DNA of 64,000 bases, taken from ZC4RG30 sp035556135 (GTDB taxonomy: Bacteria > Pseudomonadota > Gammaproteobacteria > Steroidobacterales > Steroidobacteraceae). This document shows positions 55,053-62,659 of this stretch, one piece after another; positions within the stretch are counted from its first letter, which is position 1, and every line of letters begins with the position of its first letter. The DNA lies in NCBI GenBank assembly GCA_035556135.1, contig DATMFO010000009.1, positions 62,001 through 126,000 of the forward strand, in the 5' to 3' direction. The notes beneath the pieces were generated by a model that was not told where the DNA came from, made no database searches, and worked only from the letters and a program-made list of their open reading frames with translations. The translations under genes were made by a program, and so were the position numbers.

Positions 55053-55626
55053 ACCCGCTCTCCCAACTGGTGACGTTCTTCCTCAGCAACGCCTTGGTGT
55101 GGTCCCGCAACCCCTCGCAGATTTTCAGCATGGCCCAGAACTCCTCACGCACCGTGGCCGGCATCTGGCAGCCCTCGTTCTCAGCCCTGGCGATCTGGTT
55201 GATATTCCGACCGATAGCCGACAGCTCGTTGATGCTGTGCCGGAGGGCCAGCCGCTCCTGCGTCGGCAACGGCGTCAGCCGCCGCAGGTGGCTGCGCGTC
55301 AGGACCGATACATAGGTCGCTGGGCGCATCCCGTGCGCTTCGGCACGGGCGTCCAGCAGCAGCCGATCCTCGGGCCGTAGCAGCACCAGCACCGGGCGAT
55401 CACAGGGGCTGCCCTTGCGCCTCCCGTGGCGCCGAGCGACCTCTGCGTTAAGCATCGCAACCGGCATTGCCGCCGGATCACGCGCCGCCTGCAACTCCCG
55501 AACGACCAGCCGTTTCAGCCACGCCGACTCGGACAAGCTCTCGCGCTCGGCCGCCGCAGCGATGTCTCGCTTGATCTCGGCGGTCACGCGCGCCCTGATG
55601 ACTTCCGTGCAACTCATGTAGCTCAA
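55045..55626 (-). CDS. MobC-like mobilisation accessory protein
   Basis: 193 residues. The N-terminal third looks like a ribbon-helix-helix DNA-binding region (TEVIRARVTAEIKRDIAAAA, SLSESAWLKRLVVREL). The C-terminal segment LRHSINELSAIGRNINQIAR is the MobC signature. It assists the relaxase at oriT. The downstream stop overlaps the relaxase start. Confidence 0.85.
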   Translation of the reverse strand: MSYMSCTEVIRARVTAEIKRDIAAAAERESLSESAWLKRLVVRELQAARDPAAMPVAMLNAEVARRHGRRKGSPCDRPVLVLLRPEDRLLLDARAEAHGMRPATYVSVLTRSHLRRLTPLPTQERLALRHSINELSAIGRNINQIARAENEGCQMPATVREEFWAMLKICEGLRDHTKALLRKNVTSWESGFG

Positions 55627-55825
55627 TGTGGCACGACACTAAGCCGCAGGCTATCCGGCGTTTCAGGGGATTTACCCAGAAACCTCGATATGATCTCTTG
55701 TCCTTGTCGAAGTCTCTATGGTTATTGCCGGGAAACTTGACCTCGTATCATGCGAGCACGGCAGATAGTCTTTATCCCGTCGAATCGTTCAGGCGCCACT
55801 GGAATCATTCAACGGGATCATCCTC
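55627..55825. promoter_or_regulatory. Probable oriT region upstream of mobC
   Basis: About 200 bp between the divergent mobC and alpA genes, the usual place for oriT in such modules. GCCGGATAGCCTGCGGC (minus strand, around 55648-55664) has inverted ends and a central TAGCCTGC resembling MOBP nic sites (YATCCTGY). This is suggestive only. Promoters for both genes must also be here. Confidence 0.35.
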
Positions 55826-56041
55826 ATGCCTGCTCACTTCTCCGCGTCCATGCCACCAGTGCAGATTCTGCGACTACCGCAGGTCTGCAAGGTCACTGGC
55901 CTAGGACGCTCGATGATCTACCAGCTCGAATCCGAACGCCGGTTCCCTTGCAGGGTACGAATCGGAGCGCGGGCCGTGGGGTGGGTGGAGGCGGAAGTAC
56001 AGGGGTGGTTGGCAGGGCGCATAGAGCATCACCGTGCATGA
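55826..56041 (+). CDS. AlpA family excisionase/transcriptional regulator
   Basis: 71 residues with a winged-helix MerR-like fold: VQILRLPQVCKVTGLGRSMI then YQLESERRFPCRVRIGARAV and GWVEAEVQGWLAGRI. This pattern matches the AlpA/phage CP4-57 regulator family, which controls integrase genes and excision in islands of this kind. An ATG nine codons later is an alternative start. Confidence 0.9.
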   Translation: MPAHFSASMPPVQILRLPQVCKVTGLGRSMIYQLESERRFPCRVRIGARAVGWVEAEVQGWLAGRIEHHRA

Positions 56042-56116
56042 GTGGATGCGGCATCTTCCTCATGACCTCGCCACGCCACAGCGCTCTCCGTCCGAATGTG
56101 GATTTCAACCGCAGAG

Positions 56117-56136
56117 TACTGTATATTTATACAGCT
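56117..56136. promoter_or_regulatory. LexA operator (SOS box) upstream of the ImmA/IrrE cluster
   Basis: The 20-base sequence TACTGTATATTTATACAGCT matches the E. coli LexA consensus (TACTGT-AT-rich-ACAGTA) closely: perfect CTGT-N8-ACAG with 7-bp dyad arms. TATATT or TATACA inside it can serve as a -10 element. It lies about 80 bp before the ImmA/IrrE start, so repression by LexA until DNA damage is expected. Confidence 0.85.
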
Positions 56137-56215
56137 AGGTGCGGGCATGTCCAAACATCCCGGTAATATCCCGGCGCCGAGATTCCACAGGTCATCAACC
56201 AAAAGGAGGTCTACG

Positions 56216-57220
56216 GTGGCAACTCATTCCGTATCTTCCCTCCTGAACCGCCTTTCGAGAGGAGGGTTCAAGCGAGACTTCGTGCGCTCGGCGATCCTGC
56301 CCGACTGGTGGGATGACTCCCTGCAATCGGACGCTCGGCTCCTTCCCGACATCGAACTGCGGGTCGCCCGGTTCCTCGGTTTGCCCTTGGCCGAGGTGAG
56401 AAACCCCTCGCATCCGTTGATGGCCCAGGCCGCACACAGCACTGTGCTGCGGAAAACCCAAGGCACGAAGGTTGAATCGCTGCATCCGGCGATTCACACC
56501 GCGCGCCGCGTCGCGGAAGCCGTCCTGCGGAACATGCAAGACAAGCCGGCAGGCTCGATTCCCTCGACGCCCGAGGACTGGCGGCGAGAACTGGTGTCCG
56601 GCACCAAGCCAGTCACCTTGGAAGTCATGCTGCGCGACCTCTGGGGGAGGGGGATTCCCGTCATTCCCTTGGAGAACCTGCCGCCCCCTGCCTTCCAAGG
56701 CATGGCATGCCTGATCGGAGGTCGTCCGGTCATCGTCATTGGCCAGAAGCACGACGTACCGAGCCGCATTGCATTCTTTGTCGCGCACGAAGCCGGGCAC
56801 CTTGCCGCTGGCGACTGCGCCAATGGGCAAACCATCGTGGATGAATCCGAGACCGGCGCAGATACGTCGGAAATGGAGAAGAAGGCTGATCGCTTCGCAT
56901 CGCGCGTGGTCCTCGGCGGCGTGGACCCAGCCAAGTTGTCAGGTGCAGACCATCGAGACCTGGCGCTGAACGCCTACACGCTCCAGCAGCAAACCGGCGC
57001 GGATGCCGGTGCGCTCATCTTCCACTGGGCTCGGCGAAACGGGGACAATTTCACGACTGCCACCCTGGCGGCGAAGGCACTCTATCAGGACAAAGGTGCA
57101 CGAAAGGCAATGGCCAGGTTCGTGACCAGTAACGTCAGCACGGAAAACGCATCGGAAACGGATCGTGCGTTGCTAAGTTTGGTGACTGGTGACGCCGCAG
57201 CTCCCGCAACTACTGGTTGA
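56216..57220 (+). CDS. ImmA/IrrE family metallo-endopeptidase
   Basis: 334 residues. The zinc site is AFFVAHEAGHLAAGDCA (HEAGH), with the third ligand in SEMEKKADRFASRVVLG. The region RGIPVIPLENLPPPAFQGMA and GRPVIVIGQKHD before it is typical of the ImmA/IrrE fold. The start is a GTG six bases after a perfect AAGGAGGT. An SOS box stands upstream. In related proteins the protease cleaves a repressor or partner; here it is followed by a PIN-like gene (overlapping by 32 bp) and a beta protein gene, so the three form an operon. Confidence 0.9.
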   Translation: MATHSVSSLLNRLSRGGFKRDFVRSAILPDWWDDSLQSDARLLPDIELRVARFLGLPLAEVRNPSHPLMAQAAHSTVLRKTQGTKVESLHPAIHTARRVAEAVLRNMQDKPAGSIPSTPEDWRRELVSGTKPVTLEVMLRDLWGRGIPVIPLENLPPPAFQGMACLIGGRPVIVIGQKHDVPSRIAFFVAHEAGHLAAGDCANGQTIVDESETGADTSEMEKKADRFASRVVLGGVDPAKLSGADHRDLALNAYTLQQQTGADAGALIFHWARRNGDNFTTATLAAKALYQDKGARKAMARFVTSNVSTENASETDRALLSLVTGDAAAPATTG

Positions 57221-57803
57221 TACCGACGCATTCTGTAAGTTGGCGGCTGCTGATTTGCTGGATGAGGTATTGGGGCTGCTCGGCGTGAGCCGGGATCAGT
57301 GCGCGGTACTGCCAGCCCTCCCGTACATGCTCGGGAAGGGACCACTGCGGAAGAGATATGGCGATGCCGCGGCCGAAGGCTTGCGCGGACTCACCGGCGA
57401 GTTCCCGGTTGCACCTGCGGCTTCCGAGGAGTGGCTGGACTTGCTCGCTGCCGTGCCCAGCATCGACCCCGGTGAGGCACAGCTCTTTGCCCTGGCCGCA
57501 GAGCACGGTATCCGAATCCTGACAGGTGACAAGCGGGCACTAGAAGCACTGGCGAAAGTCAGCAGTATCCATCCGCACCTTGAAGGAAGGATTGTTTCAC
57601 TGGAGGCGGCGCTTGCGGGCTTGACCAAAGAGAAGCCAGAAGCGCAACTGCGGCAGAAAGGCACAATCTTGGGGCAATACGACCAGATGGCGAAGGCGGT
57701 ATTTGCTTCCACGGGTTCAGACCTCGGCGAAGCACTGGATTCCTACATGCGTGATCTGGAATTCAAGGTGAAGCCTCTTGTTCTGTGGCGTCATCGGGAA
57801 TGA
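57189..57803 (+). CDS. PIN-domain-like protein
   Basis: 204 residues. The PIN-type acidic residues are visible in LLVDTDAFCKLAAADLL (Asp), IDPGEAQLFALAAEHG (Glu) and IRILTGDKRALEALAK (Asp), a pattern of single-strand ribonucleases. The GTG start lies inside the end of the ImmA gene (32-bp overlap) and its stop overlaps the next gene (ATGA/TGATG), so expression is tightly coupled. It could be a toxin-like RNase released or controlled by the protease; that is inferred. Confidence 0.75.
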   Translation: MTPQLPQLLVDTDAFCKLAAADLLDEVLGLLGVSRDQCAVLPALPYMLGKGPLRKRYGDAAAEGLRGLTGEFPVAPAASEEWLDLLAAVPSIDPGEAQLFALAAEHGIRILTGDKRALEALAKVSSIHPHLEGRIVSLEAALAGLTKEKPEAQLRQKGTILGQYDQMAKAVFASTGSDLGEALDSYMRDLEFKVKPLVLWRHRE

Positions 57804-58879
57804 TGGGGGTGGATGTGAACTTCGGACCAAATCACTACGTCCCTGTGCTGAAGATTAAGCGCGGCGAAAAGGGCGCACTGGACGACCTTGGCGCCAAGCA
57901 TCCCGGTGCGTTCACGCCACTGCTTGAAGTGGTGTCCAGGAAATCAGACAAGACGCTTGAACAGCATATCGACACGACTTTCGACAAGCTGGCACAAAGC
58001 GTCGCCAGACTCAGCCCCTGCTTCCTCGATACCAGAGAGCTGGCAGCCGATGGTGAAGCCGCGTCGCGGGCCGTCTTCCAACGCGCCCATGCTGAAAACA
58101 TTAGTTTCGTTCCCGTGGTGGGTATTACGCGCACCGTCGGGAATACGGCCGCCCTCCAGCATCGGGAAAACGGCGTGGCGCTCCGCATCACGCTCAAGGA
58201 AATGGAGGCAGGAGGACTTGCCCACGATATTCAGGACTTTCTCCAGGCCAACGCACTGAATGAACGGTCCGTGGACCTGATAATGGACATGGGTGACGTT
58301 AGCCAGATGATTTCGGCCGGTGTGTCGGCACTGGCCGATGCCTTCTTGCAGGAAGTGCCGGACCACGCGAAGTGGCGGACCTTCACACTATCTGGATGCG
58401 CCTTTCCACGCAGCATGGCCGTGGTCGGCGGCAAGAATTCCCACCGGCTGTGGGACAGATCGGAATGGGTGTGTTGGAAAGGGCTCTACACCCAGCGTGC
58501 CGGTCTGAGCAGATTGCCAACATTCAGCGATTGCGCAATCCAGCATCCGGATGGGGTGGAGGGGTTCGATCCCATTAGGCACCAGGCTTCGGCATCAGCT
58601 CGTCACGCAACCGGGGATCACTGGTTGCTCGTGAAGGGCGAGAGCACCCGGGTCAAGAAATCCAGCCTTCAGTTCCCGCAGATCGCCAAGAGCATTGTGG
58701 CCAACAAATACGGGAATCACTACAAGGGCGCAGGACACTGCACCGGATGCAAGCTGATAAGCGATGCCGCGAATGGTGCACCAAAGCTCGGCAGTTTGGA
58801 GAAATGGCGCCTGATCGGAACCATCCACCACATTTCTACTGTGCTGAAAGAAGACCTATCCGCCCTACGTTGGCCTTAA
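57800..58879 (+). CDS. Beta family protein (T4 beta-like, Pfam 'Beta protein')
   Basis: 359 residues, soluble. VNFGPNHYVPVLKIKRGEKG and FTPLLEVVSRKSDKTLEQHI, then CFLDTRELAADGEAASRAVF and ITRTVGNTAALQ, match the beta protein family known in phage T4 and many bacterial mobile elements. Their function is not established. It is encoded by the third gene of the SOS-controlled operon and its 3' end overlaps the convergent sce7726-like gene by 44 bp. The first of two tandem ATGs overlaps the upstream stop. Confidence 0.78.
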   Translation: MMGVDVNFGPNHYVPVLKIKRGEKGALDDLGAKHPGAFTPLLEVVSRKSDKTLEQHIDTTFDKLAQSVARLSPCFLDTRELAADGEAASRAVFQRAHAENISFVPVVGITRTVGNTAALQHRENGVALRITLKEMEAGGLAHDIQDFLQANALNERSVDLIMDMGDVSQMISAGVSALADAFLQEVPDHAKWRTFTLSGCAFPRSMAVVGGKNSHRLWDRSEWVCWKGLYTQRAGLSRLPTFSDCAIQHPDGVEGFDPIRHQASASARHATGDHWLLVKGESTRVKKSSLQFPQIAKSIVANKYGNHYKGAGHCTGCKLISDAANGAPKLGSLEKWRLIGTIHHISTVLKEDLSALRWP

Positions 58880-59441
58880 GGTGGGCACGCACGGCGTCGG
58901 CTATCTCCTCAAGCCCCAGGATTTCCGCTGCACGATCCCAAAGCACTTCACGCGGCTTTGACCGAAGACCCCTGGCCGCCCCTTTCTTCTCCAGCAACGC
59001 CAAGGTTTCCTCGCGCCACAGGAGTTCGATGAGCGCGCGGGCTTCGCGTGCCGGATTCTGCTGACCATATCGCACGGTCTGGAACTCCGGCCCGTCCTCG
59101 CCAGGTGCAACGCACAGCAATTCCCACCATTGAGGGACAGCCTTTTTCGCCAACTCCAGATGCTTCTGGCCCAGCACCAGGGATACACGGTCGAAGCATC
59201 GCCCATAGTGCTCGGCCTGCCTGGTCAGGCGACGCAAGCTGTCGGCATCGGACTTGATCTCGTAGGCGTGGATAATGCCGTTGACCACGGCCACGTCCAC
59301 CCTCACGGCGCCTTTGTTCAGGCCGAGTTCCTCGATCACCACGTAGTCCGGCGAGCCGGCCTCCAGCTCCTGCACCCTCCGGCGGAGCGCGGGGCGGATG
59401 TCGGCATCACGAAGCACGGCGTTCATGTCGGGCGCGTTCAT
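58836..59441 (-). CDS. sce7726 family protein, probable PD-(D/E)xK nuclease
   Basis: 201 residues. The core RVDVAVVNGIIHAYEIKSDA contains the D...ExK spacing of PD-(D/E)xK nucleases, followed by DSLRRLTRQAEHYGRCFDRV and VPQWWELLCVAPG, typical of sce7726 family proteins found in defence and mobile islands. It lies downstream of hsdM across a 57-bp gap and may be part of that transcript. It overlaps the beta protein gene on the other strand. Confidence 0.82.
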   Translation of the reverse strand: MNAPDMNAVLRDADIRPALRRRVQELEAGSPDYVVIEELGLNKGAVRVDVAVVNGIIHAYEIKSDADSLRRLTRQAEHYGRCFDRVSLVLGQKHLELAKKAVPQWWELLCVAPGEDGPEFQTVRYGQQNPAREARALIELLWREETLALLEKKGAARGLRSKPREVLWDRAAEILGLEEIADAVRAHLKANVGRIGLLSAQ

Positions 59442-59498
59442 AGCATGGCGACGAAACAGGGAACAAGTCGCCGACGAACACTGTAGCAACTGCCCACG

Positions 59499-61424
59499 TC
59501 AATGACCCTCGTTTCCGTTGCGCAGCAATCCACGAAGCCTGGCCAAGGCCGTGCTCACCGTCTCCCCGTGCGCCGCGATGGATTCGATGATCTCGGCCGG
59601 CGTGCGATCATCCACAACGGCCACGGCATTGGGGTTCACGGCTTTCAGGTCGAACACTGCCGCATCGATGGTGGCGGCCTCGGCCTCCAAATCACGCGCC
59701 GTGCGCTCTTGTTCGCGGATGGTGGTTTCCAGCACCTCGACCTCGGAAGCGGCGGCCTTGTCCTTCTTCAACCGCTTCAGGTCTTCCTTGAGATCGACTA
59801 CGACCGCCTTGATGCCAGCGGCCTTTTCCAGCAGCGGCTGCATGTCCTCGCGGGCCTTGGCACGGCGCGCAGCGAAATCCACTGTCCAAGAATAGCGACC
59901 GTCGCCCTGCGACGTACCCCGGTGGGGCAGCATGCTGGCATAGCTCGGGAATGGCTTGCCGGCATTGGCCTCGTCGCCCTGCCACTCGGCCACCAGTGCG
60001 GCCGGCAGCGCGTCGTCCGCCAACGCCGCGCCATCCTTCCCGAAGCCGAAGTGCGCCAGCGTCAGCGGCGTCTTCTTACCGACCTTCACCCAGGACAGAT
60101 CGTAGTACCAGATGCGTTCGGTCCGGCTGCCCTTGGTGAAGAACAGCAGGTTGGTCTTCACGCCCGCGCCGGCCGTGGAGAACACGCCACCCGGCAGGCT
60201 GACGATGGCCCACAGGTTGCATTCATCCAGTAGCTTACGCTTGGTCTCGACGAAGGCACTCTCGTTGGTGCGGAACAACAGCCCTTCGTCCAGCACGATA
60301 CCGCACGTACCGCTGGGGGCCAGTTCGCCCAGGATTTTCTGCACGAACAGAACCTGCGTGGCGCTGGTCTCGTAGGCGAAGTTCTTCTGCGCGTCCTTGC
60401 CTTCCTTGCCGCCGAACGGCGGATTGGTGAGAACCACATCGAACTGGCCGGGCGCATGGTCAAACAACGCGCTGTAGGTTGCGCGGCCGGTGAGAGAGTT
60501 GCCGTGCCAAAGATTCGGCTGGTCGATACCGTGCAGCACCAAATTGGCGAGTGCGATGGGGAATACCAGATTCTCCTTCTCGCGGCCGAAGAATGTTTCG
60601 TGCTTCAGCTTCTCGATGTCCGTACTGGCCGCCGCATTGCCGAGTGCGCGCGCGATGTGCTCATAAGCCACCGCAAGGAAGCCGCCCGTGCCGCAGCAAG
60701 GGTCATAGACCGTCTGACCCAGCGACGGGTCCACGGTATGCACCATCGCGCGGATCACCTCACGGGGAGTGAAGAACTGGCCACCGTCGGAGTTCTTCTC
60801 GCCCATCTTCAGCAGCAGGTCCTCGTATACCTGCGAGAGCGTGAAGAAATGGGTGTTATCGATGTGGTCGACGCTGATTTCGTGCACGCGGTCAAGGATG
60901 TCGCGCAGATTGGCCTCAGCATCCACCCGCACCTTCTCCACCGCCGTCATGATGCGGCCGATGATGCGCTGCTTTGACGTAGCGGCCGGGTTCGGAAGAC
61001 CGGTGCGCAGATCGATATCCAATCCGTGCAGATGCGGCAACAGTTCCTTGTTGATGAATTCGAACAGCTTGCCGTCGCCGGCCGCGAACAACTCTTGGCG
61101 CTTCCAGCCCTGCGGCTTGCCATCGCTGGTCTTCGGATAACTCGGCTTGTCCGACCACGGCGCTGCCCAGTCCTGCCAGCGATACGGACTGCGCAAAGCT
61201 GGCGAGAACATTGCGCCCACGGCCTCGGCCTGTTCTGCATCGCGGGCCTCCTGCGCATCAAGGATGCGCAGGAACAGAATCCAGGTCAGCTCCGGCACGT
61301 ACTGCAACGCGCTCGCGCAGTTGGAGCGGCGCATCACGTCGCAGACACCCTTAACGAAGGCGGACAGCGATTGCGTGCTGGCTATGGACTTGGGCTGCCT
61401 TTCAGCCTTCTTCTGGCGTGCCAT
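59499..61424 (-). CDS. hsdM: Type I restriction-modification system methylase subunit
   Basis: N6-adenine methylase, 641 residues. The N-terminal helical domain (FVKGVCDVMRRSNCASALQY, MTAVEKVRVDAEAN) precedes the SAM site DPCCGTGGFLAVAYEHIA and the catalytic NPPF motif in VVLTNPPFGGKEGKD. HGIDQPNLWHGNSL and IVSLPGGVFSTAGAGVKTN are family features. The C-terminal coiled-coil (about residues 545-605) binds HsdS. It is the third gene of the R-S-M operon; its ATG starts two bases after the hsdS stop. Confidence 0.95.
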   Translation of the reverse strand: MARQKKAERQPKSIASTQSLSAFVKGVCDVMRRSNCASALQYVPELTWILFLRILDAQEARDAEQAEAVGAMFSPALRSPYRWQDWAAPWSDKPSYPKTSDGKPQGWKRQELFAAGDGKLFEFINKELLPHLHGLDIDLRTGLPNPAATSKQRIIGRIMTAVEKVRVDAEANLRDILDRVHEISVDHIDNTHFFTLSQVYEDLLLKMGEKNSDGGQFFTPREVIRAMVHTVDPSLGQTVYDPCCGTGGFLAVAYEHIARALGNAAASTDIEKLKHETFFGREKENLVFPIALANLVLHGIDQPNLWHGNSLTGRATYSALFDHAPGQFDVVLTNPPFGGKEGKDAQKNFAYETSATQVLFVQKILGELAPSGTCGIVLDEGLLFRTNESAFVETKRKLLDECNLWAIVSLPGGVFSTAGAGVKTNLLFFTKGSRTERIWYYDLSWVKVGKKTPLTLAHFGFGKDGAALADDALPAALVAEWQGDEANAGKPFPSYASMLPHRGTSQGDGRYSWTVDFAARRAKAREDMQPLLEKAAGIKAVVVDLKEDLKRLKKDKAAASEVEVLETTIREQERTARDLEAEAATIDAAVFDLKAVNPNAVAVVDDRTPAEIIESIAAHGETVSTALARLRGLLRNGNEGH

Positions 61425-61426
61425 GT

Positions 61427-62659
61427 TCAGTGCGTAAATGCTTGGGCGAGGAGACGTTGGGGAAAGCGTTCGACTTCCTCCAGCTGCGCGGCCGCCGCCA
61501 GAGTGATAGCGTCGGCATCGGCTAGCTTGGCCTTCAAGCTGTTGACGATCTCCTGCTGCTCAGGGCGCGATGGCATACAGATATGAAAAGACTCCAGCGT
61601 CGGCATGTAAATAGTCTTGTGCGTAGCCCCGGTTGCAAGATCACGCAGTTCCTTCCGGGCACGGATGAGGGCGTACATTAGGAATTCAGGCTCCAGTTCA
61701 TCGCCGCACACCCAATTAGCGAAATCCTGGCTGGTCGCCATTGGCCTAGCCATGATCGTGACAAAGCCCACCGACGCCGTGCGTGAAAAACAAACGGTCC
61801 CCCTTGGCAAGATGCGGGCCGCGGAGTTGGCGATGCCAGCTTCGTTGGTTCTGATCTGCGTGCTATCAACCCATTTCCCGTCCAAAGCGCGAATTTCTGT
61901 CAACGAGACCCACGACACATCTCCGCCCCACCAATCCGGCCGCAATCGACTGGGCGTATGCCCACTTTCCAATCTCGCAACCCCTATCAACTTTCGCCAT
62001 TTCCATTGCTGCCGGGGGGGGGTAACAGCCTTAGTCAGTGAAATGGGCACGATATGCCGGAAGGCATCGCGATAGATGGCCGTGCGCAAAGCTTCGATTT
62101 CCTGCACTTGCGCCTGTGTCGCCCGCTGCGCAACTTCCACCTCAGCCAATTGTGCTTTCAACCGCGCGGCAATCTCCCGTTGTCGCGGGACGGGTGGCAA
62201 CCAGATCGGAATCGCCCTAATTACGTCCTGCGAAATATTACGCATCGAATCGCTCGTGCCAGTGGCGAAGTGCTCGATATGTTGCCTAGCTTCGGCGGAG
62301 CGCAGGGCGAAGAGTAGATACTCCTTTGCAGCGCGGACCTCATCAACAATCAGACGCAGTGTCTTGTCCGAAAGCAGGCGCAGCGGATAGTCCCGCTCAA
62401 CCGATACGACGGCCCCAACAAGCTCCTTGGTGTTGGCCCGCGAGATCAGCAAGTCACCTCTCCTGACCCTGTGGTTCTCGTCAGGGGTGTACTCTCCCAA
62501 TAAAGCCTTGGCCTCGTCAGGAAGAAACTGCGACCACGATACCGCACTTACCTTGAGCACGCCGAGCTCGTCTGGTCGAGCCAAGACCTCCGACGTTAGA
62601 AGACTCTTACCGGTCTGAATATCGGTCAGCACATCGCCGAGCACCGTGGTTCCGCTCAT
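61427..62659 (-). CDS. hsdS: Type I restriction-modification specificity subunit
   Basis: 410 residues in two halves. Target recognition domain 1 (about residues 10-150) is followed by the conserved helical repeat PPVPRQREIAARLKAQLAEV. TRD2 starts near residue 218 (KLIGVARLESGHTPSRLRPD) and ends with MPSRPEQQEIVNSLKAKLAD, the second copy of that helix. Exactly at the junction, codons for TPPR contain a run of nine C's. A change of one base would end translation within a few codons and leave a half-size subunit. The ATG overlaps the hsdR stop. Confidence 0.92.
   Translation of the reverse strand: MSGTTVLGDVLTDIQTGKSLLTSEVLARPDELGVLKVSAVSWSQFLPDEAKALLGEYTPDENHRVRRGDLLISRANTKELVGAVVSVERDYPLRLLSDKTLRLIVDEVRAAKEYLLFALRSAEARQHIEHFATGTSDSMRNISQDVIRAIPIWLPPVPRQREIAARLKAQLAEVEVAQRATQAQVQEIEALRTAIYRDAFRHIVPISLTKAVTPPRQQWKWRKLIGVARLESGHTPSRLRPDWWGGDVSWVSLTEIRALDGKWVDSTQIRTNEAGIANSAARILPRGTVCFSRTASVGFVTIMARPMATSQDFANWVCGDELEPEFLMYALIRARKELRDLATGATHKTIYMPTLESFHICMPSRPEQQEIVNSLKAKLADADAITLAAAAQLEEVERFPQRLLAQAFTH
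62014..62022. repeat. Nine-base G/C homopolymer in the centre of hsdS
   Basis: Nine consecutive G on the plus strand (C9 in the hsdS reading direction) fall at about codon 213 of 410, between the two halves. In the present frame hsdS is intact. Loss of one base leads to a stop nine codons later; gain of one leads to a stop some distance into TRD2. Such tracts slip during replication in phase-variable genes. Confidence 0.85.
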
